Part shown: positions 6,069 to 11,688 of the stretch, in pieces
Position numbering within the stretch: position 1 is the stretch's first letter
Layout of the letters: every line of letters begins with the position of its first letter
DNA from: Helicobacteraceae bacterium
GTDB taxonomy: Bacteria; Campylobacterota; Campylobacteria; Campylobacterales; Sulfurimonadaceae
Assembly (NCBI GenBank): GCA_030613795.1
Contig: JAUWLG010000020.1
Span: forward strand, 1-11,688
DNA length: 11,688 nucleotides
Direction: 5' to 3'
The notes under the pieces: model-generated
Seen by the model: the letters and a program-made list of their open reading frames with translations, nothing else
The model's database searches: none
What the model was told of the DNA's origin: nothing
Position numbers and translations under genes: made by a program

Positions 6069-6695
6069 ATGAATAAAACTGCACTATGGGCCGAATTTTT
6101 CCTGATCTTTATCTCTCCGCCGCTGTTCATTGTATGGGGGTTGCTGCCAAAAGAGGCCATCATGCCGGTGTTGTGGGTGGTATCTCTCTACGCCTATCTG
6201 CTCTTACGCAGCAGCGGGGTCAAAGTGTTGGCGATCGACTTCGAACGCGAAGCACTCTATGCTGTATTGAAGAGGTTCATTATTATCGCTGCGGCAATGA
6301 CGCTTTTTGTGCTGCTTTATAAACCTGAGATCTTTTTGGTATTGGTCAAAACCGAGCCGTGGCGTTGGTTGGCAGTCATGCTGTTCTACCCTGTTTTCTC
6401 GGCATTCATCCAAGAGGTCCTCTTTCGAAACTTCTTCTTTTACCGCTATGAAAGGCTGTTCGAAGGCCGAATGCTGCTTCTCGTCACTGTCAATGCCCTG
6501 CTCTTTGCCTATGTCCACATTGTCTTTGAAAACTGGATCGCCGTCATTTTCACCTTCTTCGGAGGCCTCTTGTTCGCACAGACCTACCTAAAGACCAGAT
6601 CGACCCTGCTGACCGCCATTGAGCACTCGCTTTACGGTAATACGCTCTACACCATTGGACTCGGATACTACTTTTATCACGGTGCAAACATCTAG
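6069..6695 (+). CDS. CPBP (CAAX-like) intramembrane protease family protein
   Basis: This 208-residue integral membrane protein has about six hydrophobic helices. Family motifs are QEVLFRN (115-121; the usual EExxxR), FAYVH (H150) and EHSLYGN (H186, N191), with IGLGYYFYHG at the end, as in CPBP metal-independent or Rce1-type glutamic endopeptidases. The first Glu of the EExxxR motif, thought to activate the catalytic water in Rce1, is Gln here. Family members occur in prenyl-protein processing, bacteriocin self-immunity and, more loosely, Abi systems; none can be assigned here. The gene is GC-richer than its left neighbours. It has no ribosome site, and its promoter abuts the start codon, so it is likely leaderless. 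It stands divergent from the 5894 operon. Confidence 0.82.
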   Translation: MNKTALWAEFFLIFISPPLFIVWGLLPKEAIMPVLWVVSLYAYLLLRSSGVKVLAIDFEREALYAVLKRFIIIAAAMTLFVLLYKPEIFLVLVKTEPWRWLAVMLFYPVFSAFIQEVLFRNFFFYRYERLFEGRMLLLVTVNALLFAYVHIVFENWIAVIFTFFGGLLFAQTYLKTRSTLLTAIEHSLYGNTLYTIGLGYYFYHGANI

Positions 6696-6708
6696 CGTCT
6701 CTTCTCTG

Positions 6709-6831
6709 TTGGATTATGCATTTGTCAAGGTACGCGGACATAAACTGTCGCATCAAAAAGATGATATCGATAGACTTTTTATGTTTGTGGATAGAGCTTC
6801 ACGGAAGGTATTAAAAGAGGATGATAATTAA
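6709..6831 (+). other. Possible short coding remnant
   Basis: After the CPBP stop a frame stays open to TAA at 6829-6831 and reads as plausible protein (YAFVKVRGHKLSHQKDDIDR, then LFMFVDRAS). The only usable start is TTG at 6709, and it has no ribosome site. It could be a 40-residue protein, a leftover C-terminus of a lost gene, or chance. I do not recognise it. Confidence 0.2.
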
Positions 6832-6842
6832 GCTCTATTACC

Positions 6843-6867
6843 TCAGGAAAAAAGCTTTCTTTTCTGA
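6843..6867. terminator. Imperfect palindrome between converging genes
   Basis: TCAG...CTGA encloses A-rich and T-rich arms around AAGCTT (centre 6855), an imperfect 25-bp inverted repeat. It lies between the end of the CPBP region (+) and the end of sixA (-), where a bidirectional terminator would be expected. The stem is AT-rich with mismatches and has no separate T-run, so this is tentative. Confidence 0.3.
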
Positions 6868-6908
6868 CTCATAAAAATTGATGATCTGATCCTACTAGTA
6901 AGTGGCTT

Positions 6909-7403
6909 TCATGCAGAGAGTTGTCGTGGCACCCATAGCTTGATAAGTTCACCCTTAATGGAATCGTCCAATTCACGCCACGTTTGGATTGGCAACGAAA
7001 CTTCGGCCAAGGCTGCCGTCGGCAGTGTATGTTCTTCTGCGGTGAGGCGTTCCAGCAACTCTTCGAGGCCAGGATTGTGACCCACGACCATAACCCGTTG
7101 ATACTTGTCGTCGAGTTCTTTGAGGGCTTCGATGTAGGCTTCAGGTTCAGCGGCGGACAGCGGTTCTCTAAAGAGCCGTTCGCCCTCGTAACCGCACGCT
7201 TCGCTTACGAGCTTCACCGTCTTACGGGTACGTTTTGCCGTGGAGCTGATAATCAGCTGCGGTACAAGCTCTTTGTCTCGGAGTAAGCGCCCCATCTTGG
7301 GGGCATCCCGATGTCCACGCTTATTAAGAGGTCGGTCATGGTCGGTGAGATGGGCCTCTTTCCAACTCGATTTGGCATGGCGTAAGATCAGTAAAGTTTT
7401 CAT
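6909..7403 (-). CDS. sixA: SixA-type phosphohistidine phosphatase
   Basis: This 164-residue cytoplasmic protein of the histidine phosphatase superfamily, SixA branch, removes phosphate from phosphohistidine, classically from the Hpt domain of ArcB or from the nitrogen phosphotransferase system in E. coli. The N-terminal LRHAKSSW (R8, H9) holds the nucleophilic histidine. DRPLNKRG (23-30), SSTAKRTRKT (53-62) and VVGHNPGLEELL (H109) complete the active-site set. Length is typical. The start has GAGGAG at 7 nt. The gene is GC-rich (37 G+C of 60 in 7141-7200) compared with genes on either side, suggesting acquisition from a GC-richer donor. No histidine kinase or Hpt partner is nearby, so the substrate is unknown. 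Confidence 0.88.
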   Translation of the reverse strand: MKTLLILRHAKSSWKEAHLTDHDRPLNKRGHRDAPKMGRLLRDKELVPQLIISSTAKRTRKTVKLVSEACGYEGERLFREPLSAAEPEAYIEALKELDDKYQRVMVVGHNPGLEELLERLTAEEHTLPTAALAEVSLPIQTWRELDDSIKGELIKLWVPRQLSA

Positions 7404-7501
7404 CGCATACTCCTCGAACTAAAGGTCAGGTTGTCGATCTTGAGCGTGATGTAAAACCGCTCTAAACTGAGGGGGTCAGGCACATTTTGTAAACCAAAGT
7501 T

Positions 7502-7541
7502 AAAAAAAACTCTAATGACTTCGTACAAGTGCCGCGAAGTC
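7502..7541 (-). terminator. Terminator overlapping the 3' end of the small cysteine gene
   Basis: GACTTCG (7517-7523) and CGAAGTC (7535-7541) form a 7-bp stem with an 11-nt loop inside the last codons of the minus-strand gene. On the minus strand it is followed, after a short gap that includes the stop codon, by eight T (complement of 7502-7509). The gap makes it a non-ideal intrinsic terminator. Confidence 0.4.
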
Positions 7542-7697
7542 TATCTCCTCTTCTTTCTCTTCCTCTTTTTTAGGCTCAGGTTCGCCACTGAAGATGTAGT
7601 CACTGCCTTTGAGTATACACCCTTTCATACCGGGAACACACGGTTTTTCGATACGTTTACAGTAACCTTTATAATCATATTGACAGGTCCAGCCCAT
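7512..7697 (-). CDS. Small four-cysteine protein of unknown function
   Basis: This 61-residue protein has a conserved-looking N-terminal half with four cysteines (C5, C13, C20, C27) in MGWTCQYDYKGYCKRIEK then CVPGMKGCILKG, and a highly acidic/lysine-rich tail (EPKKEEEKEEE). The cysteine spacing could bind a metal or form disulfides; there is no signal peptide, so metal binding in the cytoplasm is more likely. The start has AAAAAGG 6 nt upstream, and an extended -10 (TGCTATAAT, minus strand, 7731-7726) lies 29 bp further. A decayed second copy lies at 10948-11124, and the cysteine-rich part and DNA around the stop are the best preserved there. Function unknown. Confidence 0.72.
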   Translation of the reverse strand: MGWTCQYDYKGYCKRIEKPCVPGMKGCILKGSDYIFSGEPEPKKEEEKEEEIDFAALVRSH

Positions 7698-7725
7698 AAG
7701 AAACCTTTTTAGAGTCTTTGAGATG

Positions 7726-7731
7726 ATTATA
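7726..7731 (-). promoter_or_regulatory. -10 element for the small cysteine gene
   Basis: The minus strand reads TGCTATAAT, a perfect extended -10. The predicted start near 7719 gives a leader of about 22 nt that carries the AAGG ribosome site. Confidence 0.52.
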
Positions 7732-7895
7732 GCATTACTGCAAAAGCACCTAGTATTTATTCTCTAATTTTTACATAAATTACCATAAATCAGTAGAGTT
7801 ATATTATAAGAAAAACAAATTTTGCTCTATCGCCTTTTTATCAAATATTGCAACAACATCTATTTAATACCCCATACCAATATTATTTGAAGTAC

Positions 7896-7907
7896 TTATG
7901 GTATAGT
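7896..7907 (+). promoter_or_regulatory. Promoter of the secreted coiled-coil/lipoprotein operon
   Basis: TTATGGTATAGT contains an extended -10 (TGG-TATAGT form; hexamer 7902-7907) in a very AT-rich 235-bp gap. Transcription would start near 7914, about 32 nt before the GTG at 7946. Confidence 0.45.
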
Positions 7908-7945
7908 ATTCAAATCATATAAGTTTATTCAATAAAAGGCACAAC

Positions 7946-8524
7946 GTGACAAAGTACATATCAAGCTTATTTCTCACAGTTTTATTACTCAGTTTTTCGG
8001 CGCAAGCAGAAACAACGACCTATACTGATTTTGTAGCGATGCAGAACGACATGGACAGCCTCAACAGCACGATGATAGAGCAACAAGACCTGATCTCTAA
8101 ACTCTCTGATGACATTGGTCTTATGGCTGATCGTATTTTGGAGATGGCAGATCGTATTGTTTACACTGAAGAGTTGTTAGCGCAATCTTTGACCTTGTTG
8201 ATAAATAATCCTGACTTTGCAGGTACCAGCAGTAGTAACGGGACTGCATTGATCTTGCCTGCAGATGGTGCGACCTTAACAGTAACTGCCCCTACTGTCA
8301 CAACTATTCCTACCTCAACTGTTTACCTGATATACGCTTCTACTGAACCTACTTTCAGCGCAGGCAATACTATATCACTTTACATAGACTCCACAGATGC
8401 CCTCAGCTCTAAATGGTCTCAGGTCGTTGCATTTGCAGGAAGTACAACAATCTACTTAGCTGTCAAACGTATCGACGGCAGTACCATCTCAACCATCTCA
8501 AACGGTGTGAAAGTTAGTTTCTAA
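7946..8524 (+). CDS. Exported coiled-coil protein with beta-rich C-terminal domain
   Basis: This 192-residue protein has a Sec signal peptide (1-21, cut after AQA). Residues 28-85 are a predicted long helix or coiled coil with a repeated MADRI (60-64 and 67-71) and the sequence IVYTEELLAQSL. A short linker (SSSNG) follows, then a Thr/Val/Ser-rich beta domain (about 100-192). I recall similar MADRI-containing exported proteins in marine bacteria, all without known function. The start is GTG at 7946 with AAAAGG upstream. The lipoprotein gene begins 4 bp after the stop, so they form an operon and perhaps a complex in the periplasm or at the outer membrane. A decayed copy of the C-terminal coding part lies at 10212-10285. 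Confidence 0.75.
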   Translation: MTKYISSLFLTVLLLSFSAQAETTTYTDFVAMQNDMDSLNSTMIEQQDLISKLSDDIGLMADRILEMADRIVYTEELLAQSLTLLINNPDFAGTSSSNGTALILPADGATLTVTAPTVTTIPTSTVYLIYASTEPTFSAGNTISLYIDSTDALSSKWSQVVAFAGSTTIYLAVKRIDGSTISTISNGVKVSF

Positions 8525-8528
8525 AACA

Positions 8529-9143
8529 ATGAAAACTGTTTTGGCAAAGCTTTTGGCACTTGTACTTGCTTTCATGTTGACGGGGTGTTCAAACACTCCT
8601 GACGATGAGCCTGAATCAAGATTTGATGTTTATTCGTTTATAGATTTTGGTCTGACACTTCAAGACACACTTGTTCACTCTTATGAAAGCGATCTTAATC
8701 TCACTAGCGAACTTGTTGAAGACACCTATATTATGATGGATAGCTTTGAAAAAGTGGCAGACAGTGTTATAACATCTAGCACACTTGCAGCAGAGTTCAT
8801 TAACCTTTTAGCCAAAGATCATGCGTTTAATGATGGTTACAACGGTACTTTTTCACTCAACCCGACGTATGGAACTGACAGCTCATTTTTTACGATGAAC
8901 ACCTTTGACCTCACAAAAACATATATGCTGGTCACTTCGTCAACACGTTTGTTTGTACCACAGACAACGGTCAAAACCCTCTTTTATGACAACAGCTCTC
9001 TGGATGCAGCATGGCAACGTAGCCTTGATCATCACCAAACCGGTAATATGTATCTAAATATCTATGAAATTGAGGCAGATGGAACCGTTCAACGTGCAGG
9101 TAATGCTGCCGTTATCCCAGCCGCTGCAATAGCTAATCTATAA
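8529..9143 (+). CDS. Lipoprotein of unknown function
   Basis: This 204-residue protein has a lipoprotein signal; the lipobox LTGC places the lipidated cysteine at residue 20. The following SNTPDD has no Asp at position +2, so outer-membrane sorting is likely. The mature protein is acidic near its start (DDEPESRFD), helical in the first half (about 35-95) and probably beta-rich later. It has no recognised domain. It follows the coiled-coil gene by 4 bp with no strong ribosome site, suggesting translational coupling. A terminator lies 7 bp after the stop. A decayed copy of part of its 3' half is at 10299-10372, next to the copy of its operon partner, so the two genes were duplicated together. 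Confidence 0.74.
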   Translation: MKTVLAKLLALVLAFMLTGCSNTPDDEPESRFDVYSFIDFGLTLQDTLVHSYESDLNLTSELVEDTYIMMDSFEKVADSVITSSTLAAEFINLLAKDHAFNDGYNGTFSLNPTYGTDSSFFTMNTFDLTKTYMLVTSSTRLFVPQTTVKTLFYDNSSLDAAWQRSLDHHQTGNMYLNIYEIEADGTVQRAGNAAVIPAAAIANL

Positions 9144-9149
9144 CGGCTA

Positions 9150-9190
9150 AGAGGTAAACGAATAAACGTTTCCTCTATTTTCCCCTTTTC
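9150..9190 (+). terminator. Rho-independent terminator of the lipoprotein operon
   Basis: AGAGGTAAACG (9150-9160), a 6-nt AATAAA loop, and CGTTTCCTCT (9167-9176) form a 10-bp stem with one bulged T. A T-rich tail (ATTTTCCCCTTTTC) follows. Confidence 0.7.
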
Positions 9191-9213
9191 TCACGGTAGA
9201 AGACAACCCTATG

Positions 9214-9488
9214 TTAAGGGCACCTCTAAAAACCCTATGCGGACTCAGAGGCGATTTGAAGTATGAGATTTGTCACTTTTTCTGTGAAGCCCTAGCCGTA
9301 GCTAAGGCAAGAAAAAAAAGGGGCGAAGGTCGTGTTTCAAATCGCCTCCCACAGGGCGCTACAGAGAAACACCCTCTCGGCGTTAGTTACTTCCATCCGT
9401 AGCTTCGGCTACGCAAGAAAGCAACTGCCTTGATTGAAAATTTCCCTGTAGCGCTGAGGCCATATAGGGTTTTTAGAGATGCCCTTAA
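9214..9488. mobile_element. MITE-like element with 25-bp terminal inverted repeats
   Basis: A 275-bp element without a transposase is bounded by inverted repeats 9214-9238 and 9464-9488 that match at 24 of 25 positions (inner part CTCTAAAAACCCTAT). TTAA stands at both ends and may be the target duplication. Inside are nested pairs: GAGGCGATTTGAA (9248-9260) with 9336-9348 (13 bp perfect), GCGCTACAG (9356-9364) with 9446-9454, a CGTAGC-TTCG-GCTACG hairpin (9398-9413), and an imperfect GCCCTAGC/GCTAAGGC hairpin near 9290-9308. No convincing gene lies inside; an open frame over 9211-9402 is chance. The parent element cannot be named with certainty. Confidence 0.78.
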
Positions 9489-9544
9489 GTCTACTGTGGT
9501 TACAATAATTTTAATTCGTAGCATGATTCAAGTGAAAGGGATAT

Positions 9545-10189
9545 ATGCCTATGAGATTAATTTACTTACTTTTTCCCATACTATTTCTGCCTCAAACGCT
9601 CTTTGCTGAAGTGACCCTTGATCTATATGGTGGACTCTCAAATACAAAAAATAGCAATGTTAATATCACCTTACTTGACTATGTTCCCACTAAAACAGCT
9701 AGTGAACCAATTAACGGTAACTCAAATATTTACGGCATGAGAGTTGTCGGCTGGTTAAGTCATGATTCCTGGATTGGTATAGGAGCAGATCTCTATACCT
9801 TCCAAGCGAACAGTGCAACAGCCAAAATAACTCCCTTAGCAGTTTCAGCCACCGTTATGTTTCGATATCCTGATGACACATGGAAGCCTTACATGGGATT
9901 AGGACTGTCAGCAAGCGCTTGTGACATCGTTATCAGTCGAGAGTCAGACCTTGGAGTACAGATCAGTGAAACCACTCAAAGTTCATTCGGATGGGACTTT
10001 AGTACCGGCATAGCATGGTCGATCTACAGTCACGTTTTGCTCTTTGCAGAGTACAGATATACCCACATCGATGTAGATTTTGGAGATGAGAAATTCTATG
10101 AATCAAATACAAAAATTGACTCTACCCTAAACAGTAACCACTATCTCATAGGAATTTCACTTCCTTTATGGCTTATTCTAAAAAGATAA
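9545..10189 (+). CDS. Outer-membrane beta-barrel protein
   Basis: This 214-residue protein has a Sec signal peptide (1-21, ending LFA). The mature part has alternating amphipathic strands typical of small eight-stranded barrels of the OmpW/OMP_b-brl class: VTLDLYGGLS, IYGMRVVGWL, WIGIGADLYTF, AVSATVMFRYP, WKPYMGLGLSAS, FGWDFSTGIAWSI, VLLFAEYRYTHIDVDF, HYLIGISLPLWLI. The C-terminus ends ILKR instead of the usual terminal aromatic residue, though LWLI lies near the end. GAAAGGG precedes ATG 9545 by about 4 nt; ATG 9551 is an alternative start. It stands alone after the MITE-like element and before the decayed duplicates. A structural or adhesion role is possible; no specific function is supported. 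Confidence 0.78.
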   Translation: MPMRLIYLLFPILFLPQTLFAEVTLDLYGGLSNTKNSNVNITLLDYVPTKTASEPINGNSNIYGMRVVGWLSHDSWIGIGADLYTFQANSATAKITPLAVSATVMFRYPDDTWKPYMGLGLSASACDIVISRESDLGVQISETTQSSFGWDFSTGIAWSIYSHVLLFAEYRYTHIDVDFGDEKFYESNTKIDSTLNSNHYLIGISLPLWLILKR

Positions 10190-10211
10190 CTGTAATATAA
10201 AAAGTGACGAG

Positions 10212-10285
10212 TTACATATGTTTTAGTCAAACACATTGATGACAGTAAGACCTCATCTTGTTCAAACGGTGTTAAAAGTCAGTTT
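10212..10285 (+). pseudogene. Decayed copy of the coiled-coil protein's 3' end
   Basis: This stretch aligns with 8450-8522, the last codons of the coiled-coil gene. Shared blocks include GTCAAAC, AT.GA.G.CAGTA, and TCAAACGGTGT followed by AAA and AGTTTC. Insertions and deletions break the frame and there is no start, so it is a remnant. The rest of that gene copy is missing. Confidence 0.68.
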
Positions 10286-10298
10286 CCGAATTCATCAA

Positions 10299-10372
10299 AA
10301 CAACACTCTAAATACAACTTACCAACGCAGCCTCGATCATCAGCAACCCTGAAATATAGACAACGTTTCTAT
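10299..10372 (+). pseudogene. Decayed copy of part of the lipoprotein gene
   Basis: This stretch aligns with 8989-9065 of the lipoprotein gene. Shared blocks include ACAACA, AACG.AGCCT.GATCATCA, AATAT and a final TCTAT. In the source the two matching segments are about 470 bp apart; here only about 14 bp separate them, so a large internal deletion has happened. It carries no usable frame. Confidence 0.66.
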
Positions 10373-10385
10373 AGGTAAAGGGAAT

Positions 10386-10805
10386 CTACACTATCGCAAT
10401 ATATTCTTCAATGGCTTTTAGGTCTTCTTTTTGCATAGAGGTGCCTTTGATCTGCTGCACCATTGCAACAACATCACCGTGTGCTCTTAGATCAACACGT
10501 TTTTGGAACAAAGCTTGAGAGGCAATATAGGCATGTACTTTTGTACGTTCGATACCTAATTTTGTTGTGATCATATGCGTTAAAAGCGTAGCACTGTATA
10601 CATCTTCTACACTGTTTTGAGAAAATTCTTTTGCAGCTTGATCTTCCAAACCTCGAGAGACCAATTGAGCTGCTATCTCTTGTTCAAAATGGATAGGAAT
10701 TTGTGAGACCATCTGAGCGGGTTGCGGAAGTGCCACCAAGGTCTCACCGAAGACAACATGAGAAGCAAATATAATGCTTCCAATAAATAGTATACGATTT
10801 CTCAT
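10386..10805 (-). CDS. Small exported helical protein of unknown function
   Basis: This 139-residue protein has a Sec signal peptide (about 1-20, ending VFG). The mature part is almost wholly helical (FEQEIAAQLVSRGLEDQAAK, then LTHMITTKLGIERTKVHAYI) with no cysteine and no known domain. The start has AAAGGGC upstream on the minus strand at good spacing. Its promoter region holds a perfect 7-7-7 palindrome (10828-10848). It lies between decayed duplicates, yet its own frame is intact. The stop is 13 bp from the lipoprotein remnant, so it may have moved in with, or belonged to, the duplicated segment. Function unknown. Confidence 0.68.
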   Translation of the reverse strand: MRNRILFIGSIIFASHVVFGETLVALPQPAQMVSQIPIHFEQEIAAQLVSRGLEDQAAKEFSQNSVEDVYSATLLTHMITTKLGIERTKVHAYIASQALFQKRVDLRAHGDVVAMVQQIKGTSMQKEDLKAIEEYIAIV

Positions 10806-10827
10806 AGATGCCCTTTATTTTCAATTC

Positions 10828-10848
10828 CTCTATTGTCTAATAATAGAG
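10828..10848. promoter_or_regulatory. Operator-like palindrome upstream of the 10805 gene
   Basis: CTCTATT-GTCTAAT-AATAGAG is a perfect 7-bp inverted repeat with a 7-nt spacer. It overlaps a possible minus-strand -10 (TATTAT, complement of 10840-10845), about 25-40 bp upstream of the start codon. This is the position of a repressor site, but the regulator is unknown. Confidence 0.4.
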
Positions 10849-10947
10849 TAAACAGAAATTAAATTACTACCTATTTTTAGTATTTAACAATGCTTCGTCA
10901 AAAGGACTAAGGTTCAGGGATGAAATTCAATATCTTGCAAAAAACCT

Positions 10948-11124
10948 TTATTACTTCGTACAAGTGCCGAAAAACCTATCTCTACTGTTCTAGTGCTTCT
11001 GTTTAGGCACATTATGAGGTTCCCAACTAAAGATGTATTCCCTGCATTTAAGGATATACCATTTCATACCTGGAACACATGATTTATCAATACGTATACA
11101 ATCATGTTGACAGGTCTAACCTAT
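10948..11124 (-). pseudogene. Decayed copy of the small four-cysteine gene
   Basis: Read on the minus strand from 11124, this matches the gene at 7512-7697: start codon ATA in place of ATG, GGT, then TAG where Trp3 should be, TCQ, a four-codon deletion, C.RI.K.CVPGMK, YIFS, and near the end the shared DNA ACTTCGTACAAGTGCCG. It has a lost start, an early stop, a deletion, a stop in the tail and a frame shift, so it is not functional. The rest of the 10806-11356 interval holds only the palindrome at 10828-10848, a small TCGAC/GTCGA hairpin near 11250, and AT-rich DNA in which I see no gene. Confidence 0.8.
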
Positions 11125-11356
11125 AAAAACACAAAATGCGAAGTCTTGATTTCTCTTTTTGCTCAGCTTATAAATAAGAAATAACTAAATTAAATATAAT
11201 TTAAGCTTCTTTTCCATAAAATATTTTATAACAGGTAAAAACCTATATCGACACTAAGTCGAAATATAAGGCTGCAAGAAGTGAGTAAATTTTCGTATTT
11301 TATTTCATCAGTAGTTATTAAAGTTCCCCAAGGTTTGCCTAGTGAGGATCAACACG

Positions 11357-11400
11357 AAAGGAGACTCTCCTTGTTTCTTGTCTCAGAGAGTTTTATGTAA
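11357..11400 (+). promoter_or_regulatory. Leader with possible uORF and alternative hairpins
   Basis: AAAGGAG (11357-11363) is a strong ribosome site followed 7 nt later by TTG (11371), opening a nine-codon frame MFLVSESFM that ends TAA at 11398-11400, just before the next gene's ribosome site. The same stretch can fold in alternative ways. AAGGAGA/TCTCCTT (11358-11372) would hide that site, while GAGAC/GTCTC (11361-11365/11380-11384) and ACTCTC/GAGAGT (11364-11369/11386-11391, followed by TTTT) offer other stems. Regulation through the leader is possible but unproven. Confidence 0.35.
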
Positions 11401-11415
11401 CAAAAAGGAATGATA

Positions 11416-11688
11416 ATGAAAAGATCTATTTCACCTTCGCTCTTATGGATGGGGCTGATATGTGCTGGCAGTTCGTTTGCCTTAACGACCAATTCTTCAT
11501 ATACACCGGAGCAGCTGGCCAATACGATTCTTGGTGAGGGCGTGACGATCTCCAATGTGAGATATACCGGTGCAGATGTAGCAGCAGGTATCTTTAATGA
11601 CGGTAGCAGCTCTATCGGATTTGAGAGCGGTATCGTTCTCAGCAGCGGCAATATTGCCAATGTTATCGGCCCGAATACCAATGATGGT
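11416..11688 (+). CDS. Choice-of-anchor L domain protein (5' part)
   Basis: This partial gene runs off the right edge with 91 codons. It begins MKRSISPSLLWMGLICAGSS, a Sec signal peptide ending near SSFA. The mature start fits the choice-of-anchor L domain: SSYTPEQLANTILGEGVTIS, then AGIFNDGSSSIGFESGIVLS and SGNIANVIGPNTND. Such domains are found in large exported surface or anchored proteins whose C-terminus carries one of several sorting signals (PEP-CTERM, type IX, or none), which cannot be seen here. The start at 11416 has AAAGGA 6 nt upstream; ATG 11410 is too close to it. A minus-strand frame over 11349-11681 is its shadow. Confidence 0.82.
   Translation, partial: MKRSISPSLLWMGLICAGSSFALTTNSSYTPEQLANTILGEGVTISNVRYTGADVAAGIFNDGSSSIGFESGIVLSSGNIANVIGPNTNDG

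Noticed and set aside
7471..7490. GGGGGTCAGGCACATTTTGT, which recalls GTGCCTGACCCC tails seen beside REP-associated transposases
   Set aside because: Only one copy is present, with no partner repeat or transposase in the window, and the resemblance is from memory.
9211..9402. Open frame of 63 codons on the + strand
   Set aside because: It lies wholly over the left terminal repeat and inverted repeats of the MITE-like element and reads as low-quality protein without a ribosome site.
11125..11356. Riboswitch (for example GEMM or cobalamin type) upstream of the surface protein gene
   Set aside because: Searching by eye for the conserved cores of these classes found no match; only a small TCGAC/GTCGA hairpin is visible.
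11349..11681. Open frame on the minus strand at the right edge
   Set aside because: It is antisense to the choice-of-anchor L gene, whose forward frame has a signal peptide, a ribosome site and a family match.

Overview
The window looks like chromosomal DNA of a Campylobacterota bacterium, most likely Sulfurimonas-like. The reasons are the Campylobacter-type periplasmic sulfite dehydrogenase pair (SorA plus a one-haem cytochrome), the low-to-moderate G+C, promoters that are mostly extended -10 sequences without a clear -35, and several small proteins of a style typical of marine sulfur-oxidising Campylobacterota. The genus is an inference; the window holds no rRNA or other marker gene.

Region 1 (1-815) is the end of an integron-type cassette array. 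A partial attC-like site, a cassette carrying one AT-rich gene of the Abi-alpha (DUF4393) family and a complete attC-like site follow one another. The array stops 11 bp before the next chromosomal gene. Region 2 (826-3404) is a sulfite module: a LysR-type regulator divergent from a Tat-exported molybdenum sulfite dehydrogenase and its cytochrome c, with a LysR-type operator between them. Region 3 (3405-4409) holds a class II aldolase-like gene flanked by two copies of a 109-110 bp element. On the + strand each copy folds as one long RNA hairpin, and the pairing is kept by compensatory changes. This is the best candidate here for something undescribed. Region 4 (4407-5894) is a minus-strand group: a conserved unknown gene translationally joined to ywbE, then yebC.

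Region 5 (6069-7403) is GC-richer and carries a CPBP-type membrane protease-like gene and a SixA phosphohistidine phosphatase. Region 6 (7512-11130) is an accessory envelope region: a small four-cysteine protein, a secreted coiled-coil protein, a lipoprotein, a MITE-like element, an outer-membrane beta-barrel protein and a small exported protein. Scattered in it are decayed second copies of the cysteine protein, the coiled-coil protein and the lipoprotein, which point to an old duplication followed by deletion. Region 7 (11357-11688) begins a choice-of-anchor L surface protein that runs off the window, preceded by a leader with a possible short uORF.

How the genes work together: SorA would oxidise periplasmic sulfite and pass electrons through SorB to the respiratory chain, with the LysR protein as the likely sulfur-responsive switch. 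The Abi-alpha cassette is probably phage defence. The remaining genes look like independent housekeeping or envelope functions. Two genes (3589 and 6069) appear to be transcribed as leaderless mRNAs.
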